Source: Allorhodopirellula solitaria (GTDB lineage: Bacteria; Planctomycetota; Planctomycetia; Pirellulales; Pirellulaceae). Taken from it: a stretch of DNA of 64,000 bases. The stretch covers positions 287,429 to 351,428 of the forward strand of contig NZ_SJPK01000005.1 in NCBI RefSeq assembly GCF_007859855.1, read 5' to 3'. Each line of letters begins with the position of its first letter. Position 1 is the stretch's first letter. The notes below the pieces were generated by a model. The model had not been told where the DNA came from. It made no database searches and worked only from the letters and a program-made list of their open reading frames with translations. Both the position numbers and the translations under genes were made by a program. Positions 8,649 to 16,697 of the stretch are shown piece after piece.

Positions 8649-9965
8649 TCAGCGGGATTCCAGCGGAGTGACGTTGCGTTCGGTGTGGCCGGTGTAGATC
8701 TGGCGGGGCCGGTTGATGCGGAACCCAGGGCTGTTGTGCATTTCACGCCAGTGAGCGATCCAGCCGGGGAGGCGTCCGATCGCGAAGAGCACTGTGAACA
8801 TCTGGACGGGAATGCCGAGGGCTCGATAGATGACGCCGGAATAGAAGTCGACGTTCGGATAGAGCTTCCGCTCGATAAAGTACTCGTCTTTGAGAGCAAC
8901 TTCCTGGAGTTGTTGAGCAACTTCGAACAAGGGGTCGTCGAGGTTGAGTTTGTCCAACAACTTGTCGCAGCAGGCGCGAATGATGGTCGCCCGCGGGTCG
9001 AAGTTTTTGTAGACGCGGTGGCCGAACCCCATCAGGCGGAACGGGTTGTCTTTGTCTTTGGCCATGTCGACGTACTTCTTGACGTCGCCGCCGTCGCGTG
9101 CGATTTGTTCGAGCATGTTCACACAGGCTTCATTGGCACCGCCGTGCAGAGGTCCCCAGAGGGCACTGATGCCGGCGGAAATGGATGCGAACAGGTTCGC
9201 ATTGCTGCTGCCGACCATCCGCACGGTGGACGTGCTGCAGTTCTGTTCGTGATCGGCGTGAACGATCAGGAGCAGGTTCAACGCTTCGGCAAAATCGGGG
9301 TCGAGCTCGTACTCCTCGGTGGGAGTCGCGAACATCATGTGCAGGAAGTTCTCGGTGTAATCCAGGCTGTTCTTGGGATACATGAACGGCTGGCCGATCG
9401 ATTTCTTGTAGCTGTAGGCCGCGATCGTGGGGAGTTTTGCCAACAGCCGATAGATGGAGATCTCGACTTGACGGTCATCGTCGAGGTCGAGGGAGTCTTG
9501 GTAGAACGTCGAGAGGGCGCCGACGACACTGGCCAAGATTGCCATCGGGTGGGCGTCCCGAGGGAAACCGTTGTAGAACGATTTCATGTCCTGGTGGAGC
9601 ATCGTGTGCTCGCGAATGCCTGCTCGAAAAGTTTCAATCTCTTTGGCATTGGGCAACTCGCCGTAGATCAGCAAGAACGCCGTTTCAATGAAATCGCAGC
9701 TTGCAGCGAGTTTTTCGATCGGATAACCACGGTATCGCAAGACGCCTTTCTCGCCATCGAGGAAAGTGATCGCGCTGCGGGTGCTGCCCGTGTTCACGAA
9801 ACCTTCATCGAGTGTGATCGCGCCGGTTTCAGCGCGGAGCCGACTGATATCGAGCGCCCGCTCGCCCTCGGACCCTTCGATCAAAGGAAGATCACAGCTC
9901 TGGTCGCCCATCTGGACTCGAACCGTGTCAAGTTGTTCTATCTCAAAACCGTCTGAGGACTTCAT
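8649..9965 (-). CDS. gltA: Citrate synthase (type II, GltA-like)
   Basis: 438 aa; condenses acetyl-CoA and oxaloacetate to citrate. It aligns by eye over its full length with the hexameric Gram-negative GltA type. Catalytic residues are in place: His274 in WGPLHGGANE, His316 in GFGHRVYKNFDPRA and Asp373 in YPNVDFYSG, offset by 10-11 from the E. coli numbering. The substrate strand HADHEQNCSTSTVR is also intact. The start at 9965 has no clear Shine-Dalgarno sequence; an internal Met (MGDQSCDLP) is an alternative and would only shorten the N-terminus by 18 residues. It is monocistronic and lies divergently from the response-regulator gene. Confidence 0.97.
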   Translation of the reverse strand: MKSSDGFEIEQLDTVRVQMGDQSCDLPLIEGSEGERALDISRLRAETGAITLDEGFVNTGSTRSAITFLDGEKGVLRYRGYPIEKLAASCDFIETAFLLIYGELPNAKEIETFRAGIREHTMLHQDMKSFYNGFPRDAHPMAILASVVGALSTFYQDSLDLDDDRQVEISIYRLLAKLPTIAAYSYKKSIGQPFMYPKNSLDYTENFLHMMFATPTEEYELDPDFAEALNLLLIVHADHEQNCSTSTVRMVGSSNANLFASISAGISALWGPLHGGANEACVNMLEQIARDGGDVKKYVDMAKDKDNPFRLMGFGHRVYKNFDPRATIIRACCDKLLDKLNLDDPLFEVAQQLQEVALKDEYFIERKLYPNVDFYSGVIYRALGIPVQMFTVLFAIGRLPGWIAHWREMHNSPGFRINRPRQIYTGHTERNVTPLESR

Positions 9966-10221
9966 AATGGTTACGATTCAGGTGGAGTCATGGTGAGCAA
10001 AAAGAACATGGGCAAAAATGGAGGTGCGACCCACTTTCGCCGACGACGTTGATAGTGTAGCCCTGTGCGGGATGCGCGACAATCAGCGGACCATTTTTCC
10101 CTCGCCCGCAAAACACTTTTGGCAATCGATTCTGCGCTGCCATCGGTCGGATTCGATTTATCGGTAAACATGGTAAGATCGGGGTGAACCCCGATTTCTT
10201 GGCTCCAGAGGATGACGACGT

Positions 10222-10986
10222 TTGCGTGCACACATCATGGTCGTTGAGGACGAGCAGCACCTCGGCATTGGCATCAAGTACAACCTCGAAGCCGAAGGCT
10301 ACCGTGTTTCGTTAGTCGAGGACGGGCCGGCAGCGCTCAAACTGGTTGACGTGGCCCCTCACAGTATCGATTTGATCGTTCTCGACCTGATGCTGCCGGG
10401 GATGAGTGGATACACGGTCTGCCAGAAAATTCGTGAGGCCGGATTGGGGCTGCCTGTATTGATGCTGTCTGCCCGGACACTGCCAGAGGACCGCACCCGT
10501 GGCTTTGATGTGGGCGCGAACCAATACATGAGCAAGCCCTTCGAACTCGACGAGTTACTCAGTCGCGTGAAAAACTTGCTGCAGATCTCGCGTCACGCTG
10601 GACCGGCGCCAGCGAATGGATCGAACCCCACCGACAGCAAGCCCGTGGCGGCCAGTTCCCAAGCAGTCGACTTCATCGAGTTTGGCAAAGTCTCAGTCGA
10701 TTTCCGCACGCACCAGGTGCGCGTCGACGACAAGCCGGTGCGAATGACACCCAAGGAACTTCGTCTGCTGAGATATTTCGTCGAGAATCCCGAACGCGTG
10801 ATTAGCCGCGCCGAATTACTGGTCCAGGTTTGGGAGGTGCCGGGGAATGTTCAGACGCGAGCGGTCGATCAGTTTATCGCGAGGCTGCGCAAGGTGATCG
10901 AACCCTCGACGGCCGAGCCTGTGCATCTGCTGACGCTGCGTGATGCGGGCTATCGGTTTGTGATCGACCCGGAGAAAGAAAAGTAA
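10222..10986 (+). CDS. OmpR/PhoB-family response regulator
   Basis: 254 aa. The receiver domain (residues 1-120) has the acidic pocket (Glu9-Asp10), phospho-acceptor Asp55 in LIVLDLMLPG and Lys105 in QYMSKPF. A linker rich in Pro/Ala/Ser (about 126-150) joins a winged-helix DNA-binding domain (about 155-250; MTPKELRLLRYFVENP and RAVDQFIARLRKVIEP). A TTG start at 10222 is taken because GAGG precedes it by about ten bases; the ATG at 10237 would cut into the first strand. No histidine kinase gene is adjacent, so this is an orphan regulator whose partner and targets are unknown. Confidence 0.92.
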   Translation: MRAHIMVVEDEQHLGIGIKYNLEAEGYRVSLVEDGPAALKLVDVAPHSIDLIVLDLMLPGMSGYTVCQKIREAGLGLPVLMLSARTLPEDRTRGFDVGANQYMSKPFELDELLSRVKNLLQISRHAGPAPANGSNPTDSKPVAASSQAVDFIEFGKVSVDFRTHQVRVDDKPVRMTPKELRLLRYFVENPERVISRAELLVQVWEVPGNVQTRAVDQFIARLRKVIEPSTAEPVHLLTLRDAGYRFVIDPEKEK

Positions 10987-11152
10987 GCCAAAGGCGATTT
11001 CGAGTCCCGAAATCCCCCATCAACCTCGATCTCCCTCTCAGTCTCAAAACACTTCCGGTGACCCTTCTTCACTCTGGCCCCTGAACTCTCTATTCTAAGG
11101 TCGCCGAGCTGATCCTGCGCAAAAACTTCTCCCTCGCACCCATCCGACACCC

Positions 11153-12037
11153 GTGGCCGAACTCACACGCTCTCAATCGTTCTTCATTCGTCACGAATTC
11201 GGGATTCGGCGACTGCACTCGCTCTTAGGCATTGTGCCGCTCGGGCTGTATATGTGCATTCACCTGGTCACCAACGCTAGTTTGATGGGTGGAGCGGCAC
11301 CGTTCCAGCATGCCGTTTTCTGGATTCACTCGCTCGGCCCAGCGCTCCCGATCCTCGAATGGGGCGGGATTTTCCTGCCGCTGCTGTTCCATGCAATCAT
11401 CGGCGTGTGGATTATCCGGACCGGGAAATCCAACACCAGCCAGTATTCTTTCACGTCGAACAAGCGTTATAAGTGGCAGCGGTGGACGGGTCTGATCGCG
11501 TTTGTATTCCTCATGTTTCACGTCTTGCACCTACACGGTTGGTTTCACATCACGCCGTGGTTGGCAGTGATGCAACCGCTCGGGTTCGCGCAGTTCTATC
11601 CGTACAACGCGGCTTCCTCGCTCGCGGCAGCCATGGACCAGTGGATCTGGGGTTTTTGGCCCGCATTTTACCTGGTCGGTGTAATGGCAACGGTCTACCA
11701 CCTTGCTAACGGGTTATGGACGGCTGGGATCACGTGGGGACTATGGACCTCCGCGACCGCGATGCAACGTGCCACCAAGGTCTGCACGGTGTTCGGCGTG
11801 TTGCTCGGCATGGTCGCGCTCACTGCCTGGTGGGCTGCCGTCTCGATGGGACCTGCGGACATCGCCGCAGCCCGCGAGAAGGAGCAGGAGATGTACGATG
11901 CCGCCGTCGCCACGGGACTGGCCTTTGACGACCCGCACAAACGTGCCGGCAATGACCATGCCGAACCGTTGAGCGAAGTCGATGTCGAGGCTGTTATCAT
12001 CGAAGAAACCATCGTAGTCGAACCCGACTCGCAGTAA
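11153..12037 (+). CDS. sdhC: Succinate dehydrogenase cytochrome b subunit
   Basis: 294 aa from a GTG start. The protein is a five-helix membrane anchor of the single-polypeptide, diheme cytochrome b558 type, as in the B-type complex II enzymes. Histidines within or near helices (RRLHSLLG, CIHLVTNAS, FHAIIGVW, FHVLHLHGW, VYHLANG) are the expected heme ligands. A hydrophilic C-terminal tail of about 55 residues is rich in acidic residues and is longer than usual. It is the first gene of an sdhC-sdhA-sdhB set with gaps of 71 and 59 bp. The operon feeds electrons from succinate to the quinone pool, probably menaquinone by family. Confidence 0.93.
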   Translation: MAELTRSQSFFIRHEFGIRRLHSLLGIVPLGLYMCIHLVTNASLMGGAAPFQHAVFWIHSLGPALPILEWGGIFLPLLFHAIIGVWIIRTGKSNTSQYSFTSNKRYKWQRWTGLIAFVFLMFHVLHLHGWFHITPWLAVMQPLGFAQFYPYNAASSLAAAMDQWIWGFWPAFYLVGVMATVYHLANGLWTAGITWGLWTSATAMQRATKVCTVFGVLLGMVALTAWWAAVSMGPADIAAAREKEQEMYDAAVATGLAFDDPHKRAGNDHAEPLSEVDVEAVIIEETIVVEPDSQ

Positions 12038-12108
12038 CTTCTTTTCCCCTCCCTCATCCCTATTTTAATTGTCCTCCTGGTTCCGTCCGGACACGAAGGT
12101 TTTTCAAC

Positions 12109-14115
12109 ATGGCAGCGTCCAATCAACCCGCCCGTGTAGTCGTCATCGGTGGCGGTCTCGCCGGACTCGCATCGACGATGAAACTCGCCGAACTCGGCGC
12201 AACGGTCGACCTGATCAGCCTCACGCCGGTCAAGCGTTCGCACAGTGTTTGCGCCCAGGGCGGGATCAATAGCTGCAACGATCAGACCCGCCAACTCGGT
12301 GATGCCGAGTGGAACCACCTCGACGATACCGTCTACGGTGGCGATTTCCTGAACCATCAACCGCCTGTCAAAGAGATGGCGATGTGGGCGCCGAAGGTCA
12401 TCGAGCTGATGGACCGCCTCGGCGTGCCGTTCAACCGCACCGAAGAGGGTTTCATTGACCGCCGTCGGTTCGGGGGGACGCTCTTCAAACGAACTGCTTT
12501 CGCCGGTGCTACCACGGGCCAACAACTGCTCTACGCGCTCGACGAACAGGTCCGTCGCTGTGAGAGCGAGGGCTCGGTGCGTAAGTTCGAGTTCTGGGAT
12601 TTCCTGGGACCGATTCAAGATGAAACCGGACGCTGCCGCGGAGCGGTCGCTCAAAATCTGACGACGATGGAAATCCGAGCCTTCCCTGCCGACGCGGTCG
12701 TGGTCGCCACGGGCGGTTGCGGACTGATTTACGGCCGCAGCACGATGAGTGTGTTCTGCACCGGCAGCGCGGCCAGCCGTTGTTTCCAAGCCGGGGCGAA
12801 GTACGGCAATGCGGAGTTCATCCAGGTGCACCCCACCGCTATTCCCGGTGCCGATAAGCTGCGATTGATGAGCGAGTCAGCCCGTGGCGAGGGCGGCCGT
12901 GTGTGGGTTCCCCGCAAGGCCCACGACCCGCGTGAACCGAAACAGATCCCGGATTCCGAACGCTACTACTTCTTAGAAGAACGCTATCCCGAATACGGCA
13001 ATCTCGTGCCGCGTGACATCGCCACCCGCGAGATTTTCGATATCTGTGTCAACGAGGGACTCAGTGTCGAATCCGACCGGATGTGCGTGTACCTGGATCT
13101 CACCCACATCCCCCGCCATGAACTCGACCGGAAGCTCGGCGGGATTCTCGAAATCTACGAGAAGTTCCAGGGCGTCGACCCGCGTGACGAGCCGATGAAA
13201 ATTTTCCCCGCGGTGCACTACAGCATGGGCGGATTGTGGGCAGACTACGTCAAGAGTGCCGACGGTGGGCTCGAGGCCGGCGCGCCTCGCAACCACATGA
13301 CCAACATCGAAGGCCTCTATGCGATGGGCGAGTGTGACTACCACTACCATGGCGCCAATCGACTCGGCGCAAACTCGCTGCTGTCGTGCATCTTCACCGG
13401 TCTGTTCACGGGCTCGTCGATCGTCAACTACGCGGCCTCTCAAACCTCCGGTGCCGATGACGTTCCAGAATCTCTCTTAGCCAGCGCCGTCCAGGCCCAG
13501 CAGGAGCGACACGATCATCTGCTGCACGGCAACAAAGACAGCGACGAGAACCCGTACTTGATCCACCAGGAACTCGGCGACTTAATGACCCGCGTCGCGA
13601 CAGTGGTTCGCAAAAACGATCAGCTGTCCGAAGCCATGGGGAAGATCGACGAACTGCATGAGCGGGCCATGCGTGTCAACCTCGCCGACACAGGTGCCTG
13701 GACCAATCAGAACGTCGTCTTTGCTAAAGCGCTCCAAGACATGTTTCCGGTCGCCAAAGCGCTGCTCAAGGGCGCCCTCCAACGCGACGAATGCCGCGGG
13801 GCCCACTTCAAACCGGATTTCATTAAACCGCCGCTGACGTCGGAAGATCCCACCGAACGCCGGCGGCAAGCCGAAGCCTGGTGTGACGCTTTCCAGGCTA
13901 ATAATGAGAAATACCTCAAGAGCACGATCGCGACCTGGAACGCTGAAACCAACCAGCCCGATCTGACGTATGAAGATGTCGACACTTCGCTCATCCCGCC
14001 ACGTCCGAGACTCTACGGGCTCGTTGGTGCCGAGGCGATCGAGGAGGTCTGGAACGAGCGAGCCGCCGCGACGGCCGCCGACGATGACACCAATCGCTAC
14101 GCCGATTCGCACTGA
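12109..14115 (+). CDS. sdhA: Succinate dehydrogenase flavoprotein subunit
   Basis: 668 aa. It oxidises succinate to fumarate on a covalently bound FAD. Visible features: the dinucleotide-binding fold VVIGGGLAGLAS at the N-terminus, RSHSVCAQGGINS (the flavin-linking histidine and Gly-rich turn), the active-site ESARGEGGRVW segment, and NRLGANSLLSCIFTG near the C-terminal half. The length is that of the Bacillus/Wolinella-type subunit, consistent with the sdhC type. It lies between sdhC and sdhB in one operon. No residue of the active site appears missing. Confidence 0.96.
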   Translation: MAASNQPARVVVIGGGLAGLASTMKLAELGATVDLISLTPVKRSHSVCAQGGINSCNDQTRQLGDAEWNHLDDTVYGGDFLNHQPPVKEMAMWAPKVIELMDRLGVPFNRTEEGFIDRRRFGGTLFKRTAFAGATTGQQLLYALDEQVRRCESEGSVRKFEFWDFLGPIQDETGRCRGAVAQNLTTMEIRAFPADAVVVATGGCGLIYGRSTMSVFCTGSAASRCFQAGAKYGNAEFIQVHPTAIPGADKLRLMSESARGEGGRVWVPRKAHDPREPKQIPDSERYYFLEERYPEYGNLVPRDIATREIFDICVNEGLSVESDRMCVYLDLTHIPRHELDRKLGGILEIYEKFQGVDPRDEPMKIFPAVHYSMGGLWADYVKSADGGLEAGAPRNHMTNIEGLYAMGECDYHYHGANRLGANSLLSCIFTGLFTGSSIVNYAASQTSGADDVPESLLASAVQAQQERHDHLLHGNKDSDENPYLIHQELGDLMTRVATVVRKNDQLSEAMGKIDELHERAMRVNLADTGAWTNQNVVFAKALQDMFPVAKALLKGALQRDECRGAHFKPDFIKPPLTSEDPTERRRQAEAWCDAFQANNEKYLKSTIATWNAETNQPDLTYEDVDTSLIPPRPRLYGLVGAEAIEEVWNERAAATAADDDTNRYADSH

Positions 14116-14174
14116 CCCACTCCTTGAAATACCTCTCCCTCATTCTTTTTGCCGCTTAACGAGTCTTGTCAACG

Positions 14175-15029
14175 ATGACCGCGCCGGAAACCTCGATTAA
14201 GAACCGTCCCCAGTTCATCAACGTTCGTGTCCTCCGCCAGGACGAACCGGGGGCCAAGTCCTATTGGGAGCTGCACAAGATCAAATACGAGCGTGAGATG
14301 AACGTCATCAGCGTTCTGCAGCGGATTGCGGCTCAGGCCACCACCGTCGACGGCAAGAAAGTGACGCCGGTGGCCTGGGATTGCGGATGCCTCGAAGAGG
14401 TCTGCGGATCCTGTACGATGGTGATCAATGGCCGAGTTCGGCAGAGCTGCAGCGCGTTGGTGGACCGATTGCTGGCGGACAACCCTGACGAAATCGTACT
14501 CGAACCGATGACCAAGTTCCCCGTGGTTCGCGACCTGATGGTCGATCGCGCGAGACTCTTCCGAAGCCTCAAACGTATCCAGGGCTGGGTCCCCGTGGAC
14601 AGCTATTACAACCTTGGCCCCGGTGAGCGGATCCCGCGGGAAGACCAAGAACGCAACTATCCACTGAGCCAGTGCATGAGCTGTGGCTGCTGCCTCGATG
14701 CTTGCCCGCAATACCAGAAGATCGAACTGACCCAGAACGAAGGTGAGAGCGACGAGGAATTCGAGCAGCGTCAGAACGCTGAGTTTGACGAGGCCTTCAT
14801 CGGCGCAGCCGCTATTTCGCAAGCCATGCTGTTTAACAATCATCCGACCGGCAAGGCTCTCGCCGCCGAACGTCTCGAGGCGCTATCGGGACCGGGAGGC
14901 ATCACGACCTGCGGAAACGCGCAGAACTGTGTCGCGGTGTGCCCGAAGGAGATTCCATTGACGCGGTCGATCGCCCGCACCGGGCGAGCCACCACGCTGC
15001 ATGCGATCAAAAAGTGGTTTGAGCGGTAG
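14175..15029 (+). CDS. sdhB: Succinate dehydrogenase iron-sulfur subunit
   Basis: 284 aa from the ATG at 14175 (a TTG three codons upstream is the alternative). It passes electrons from the flavin to the quinone site. The 2Fe-2S ligands are in CGCLEEVCGSC plus a later Cys (RQSC), the 4Fe-4S cluster in CMSCGCCLDACPQ, and the 3Fe-4S cluster in CGNAQNCVAVCPKEIPL. An acidic insert (NEGESDEEFEQRQ) lies between the second and third cluster motifs. Last gene of sdhCAB; about 115 bp of non-coding sequence separates it from the convergent gene that ends at 15144. Confidence 0.96.
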   Translation: MTAPETSIKNRPQFINVRVLRQDEPGAKSYWELHKIKYEREMNVISVLQRIAAQATTVDGKKVTPVAWDCGCLEEVCGSCTMVINGRVRQSCSALVDRLLADNPDEIVLEPMTKFPVVRDLMVDRARLFRSLKRIQGWVPVDSYYNLGPGERIPREDQERNYPLSQCMSCGCCLDACPQYQKIELTQNEGESDEEFEQRQNAEFDEAFIGAAAISQAMLFNNHPTGKALAAERLEALSGPGGITTCGNAQNCVAVCPKEIPLTRSIARTGRATTLHAIKKWFER

Positions 15030-15143
15030 ACGCTACCGCGGCTCTTCCCGCTGGGTGTCCTGCACCCACCGGTTTCTCGACGCCCAAGGCATTTTTAGAA
15101 AATAGCCGGTAATGATCGGCTGCCTGCATCGGCTGCTGAAGAC

Positions 15144-15728
15144 CTACCTCGCCGCTTCGATCGCTTCATCAAAGTTCAGTTCCAGTTCGAGCTGGGTGTC
15201 GCGGTCGTCAAAGCCGAGTTCTCGGTGCAGAAGACTGGGCTGGATGTCGGTGCTGTTGTGGTACTTTTGATCGCTGCAGGGTTCGCACTGCCCGATGAGC
15301 TCGTGATACGAGATCTGGCATACCTGCATCCCGGGATAGATTCGCACCGGTTGAATGCAGTGCATTTCAAGTGTCCACGTGCCACAGTAGCCTGCTTGGC
15401 CCAACGATCCGCCGGGATTGAGAATCAGCCCGAGCCGCCCTAGCGACGAGCGGGCATGAAGCATCGGCACCACGTGATGAGTCTGCGTCTGCTCGACCGT
15501 GCGACCGAGATACAGGACACCCGGATGCAGGTTCAGTCCCTCGGGAGGAATCTCGATGCGTCGAAACCGATTCGGGCTGGCAGCATCGAGCACCACTTCC
15601 TCGTAGACGAGCAACTCGTGGTAGAGCGAAAGGTTGTAACTGTTCGCGTTGAGCCGCTCAGGATCGAACGGTTCGATCAACAGATCCTTGCCCATCCGAG
15701 CAACGATTTCTTGGCTGGATAGAATCAT
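15144..15728 (-). CDS. dcd: dCTP deaminase family protein
   Basis: 194 aa. The trimeric dUTPase/dCTP-deaminase fold is recognisable from the ILSSQEI start, the HARSSLGRLGLILN segment (nucleotide-binding Arg-Ser-Ser), and the GYCGTWTLEMHC strand holding the conserved Glu. The reaction in this family is dCTP to dUTP plus ammonia (or to dUMP in bifunctional members), feeding dTMP synthesis. The C-terminal tail with EKYHNS-like residues (DQKYHNSTDIQPSLLH) matches the region that closes over the triphosphate. Convergent with sdhB and divergent from the LON-domain gene. The mono- versus bifunctional type cannot be told by eye. Confidence 0.85.
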   Translation of the reverse strand: MILSSQEIVARMGKDLLIEPFDPERLNANSYNLSLYHELLVYEEVVLDAASPNRFRRIEIPPEGLNLHPGVLYLGRTVEQTQTHHVVPMLHARSSLGRLGLILNPGGSLGQAGYCGTWTLEMHCIQPVRIYPGMQVCQISYHELIGQCEPCSDQKYHNSTDIQPSLLHRELGFDDRDTQLELELNFDEAIEAAR

Positions 15729-15792
15729 GCGGAAGGCCCATCGGATACAAGTGGCTGGCGGAGGCTGGCGATGAACATGTAATTTAACCCGT

Positions 15793-15817
15793 TTGCGTGC
15801 GCGTGTTCGGATATAAT
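15793..15817 (+). promoter_or_regulatory. Possible promoter of the LON-domain gene
   Basis: A perfect TATAAT hexamer lies at 15812-15817, seventy bases before the TTG start at 15887. The best upstream box, TTGCGT at 15793-15798, is only 13 bases away, so the -35 element is weak or absent. A transcript starting just after it would exclude the ATG at 15797, which supports the later TTG start. Confidence 0.35.
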
Positions 15818-15886
15818 AGACGATCGATTGTCATTTTTGTTGAGGTCCCTCCGTCGTTGGGGATCGAGCTCCCGAGAGGATCCAAA

Positions 15887-16639
15887 TTGAATCCGTTTTC
15901 TGATGTGACCGAGCTACCAGAGGATTTTGACGGAAACGTACGGCTCTTTCCGCTCCCCGGGTTGGTGATGTTCCCGCATGCCATGCAACCTCTGCACATT
16001 TTCGAGCCGCGCTACGTCGAAATGCTGCGAGAATCGTTGGCGTCGGACCGATTGATCACTCTCGCCACCCTCGTCGAGCCCGTCGCCGCCCCGACGATCC
16101 CCGTCCCTGAGGTCGCGCCGATCGTCTGTGTTGGCAAAATCATCTCGCACGCTGAACTCGAAGGAGACCGTCACAATATCCTAATGGTCGGTGTGCGCCG
16201 AGCCAAAATTCGCCGTGAGCTGGAGACGACCCAGTCATTTCGAACGGCTCATGTCGATCTCATCAACGATTTCTACGTGCCGGCGGCGACGGAGAAACGC
16301 GGTGCTCTGAAACGCCGCCTGTTGACCGCATTTGGAAAAATCATTCCTCCCAAAGCCGGTTCGCACCAGGCACTGCACGACCTGATGGCAGGGCAAATGG
16401 GCGTGGGCCCGATCACCGACATCATCGCCTACATGATGCCCTTCCCAACCACCGACAAGCTAACTCTGCTCGAAATGAACGACGTCGACGGCAGGGCTGA
16501 GCACCTCATCGAGTTGATCGACCGCAGTGATATCGACTTGCAATCGGTCGGCATGAGTGAGCAGGAAATCGGTCTCCAAGAAGAGTCGCCTCACCGACCC
16601 GATGACGATTCTTTCCCGCCCCCATTCAGCATGAACTGA
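15887..16639 (+). CDS. LON peptidase substrate-binding-domain protein
   Basis: 250 aa. The TTG at 15887 is preferred because GAGAGGA sits six bases upstream; a longer frame from 15797 would start upstream of the likely promoter. The protein has only the N-terminal (LON) domain of Lon protease: VRLFPLPGLVMFPHAMQPLHIFEPRYVEML is its opening, and no ATPase or Ser-Lys protease part follows. Stand-alone members of this family are widespread and their role is poorly defined; some are linked to protein quality control. The C-terminal ~40 residues are acidic and probably disordered. Confidence 0.85.
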   Translation: MNPFSDVTELPEDFDGNVRLFPLPGLVMFPHAMQPLHIFEPRYVEMLRESLASDRLITLATLVEPVAAPTIPVPEVAPIVCVGKIISHAELEGDRHNILMVGVRRAKIRRELETTQSFRTAHVDLINDFYVPAATEKRGALKRRLLTAFGKIIPPKAGSHQALHDLMAGQMGVGPITDIIAYMMPFPTTDKLTLLEMNDVDGRAEHLIELIDRSDIDLQSVGMSEQEIGLQEESPHRPDDDSFPPPFSMN

Positions 16640-16697
16640 GCAGTCGATGCGGAGCCGATGGTCCGCACCGTCGCTTCGGTTGATTTACAATGAGGCG

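Noticed and set aside
8484-9956. 490-codon plus-strand frame opposite citrate synthase
   Set aside because: Shadow of gltA, whose catalytic residues are all present on the minus strand.
11695-12831. 378-codon minus-strand frame opposite sdhC/sdhA
   Set aside because: Spans two well-supported genes in antisense and has no recognisable domain.
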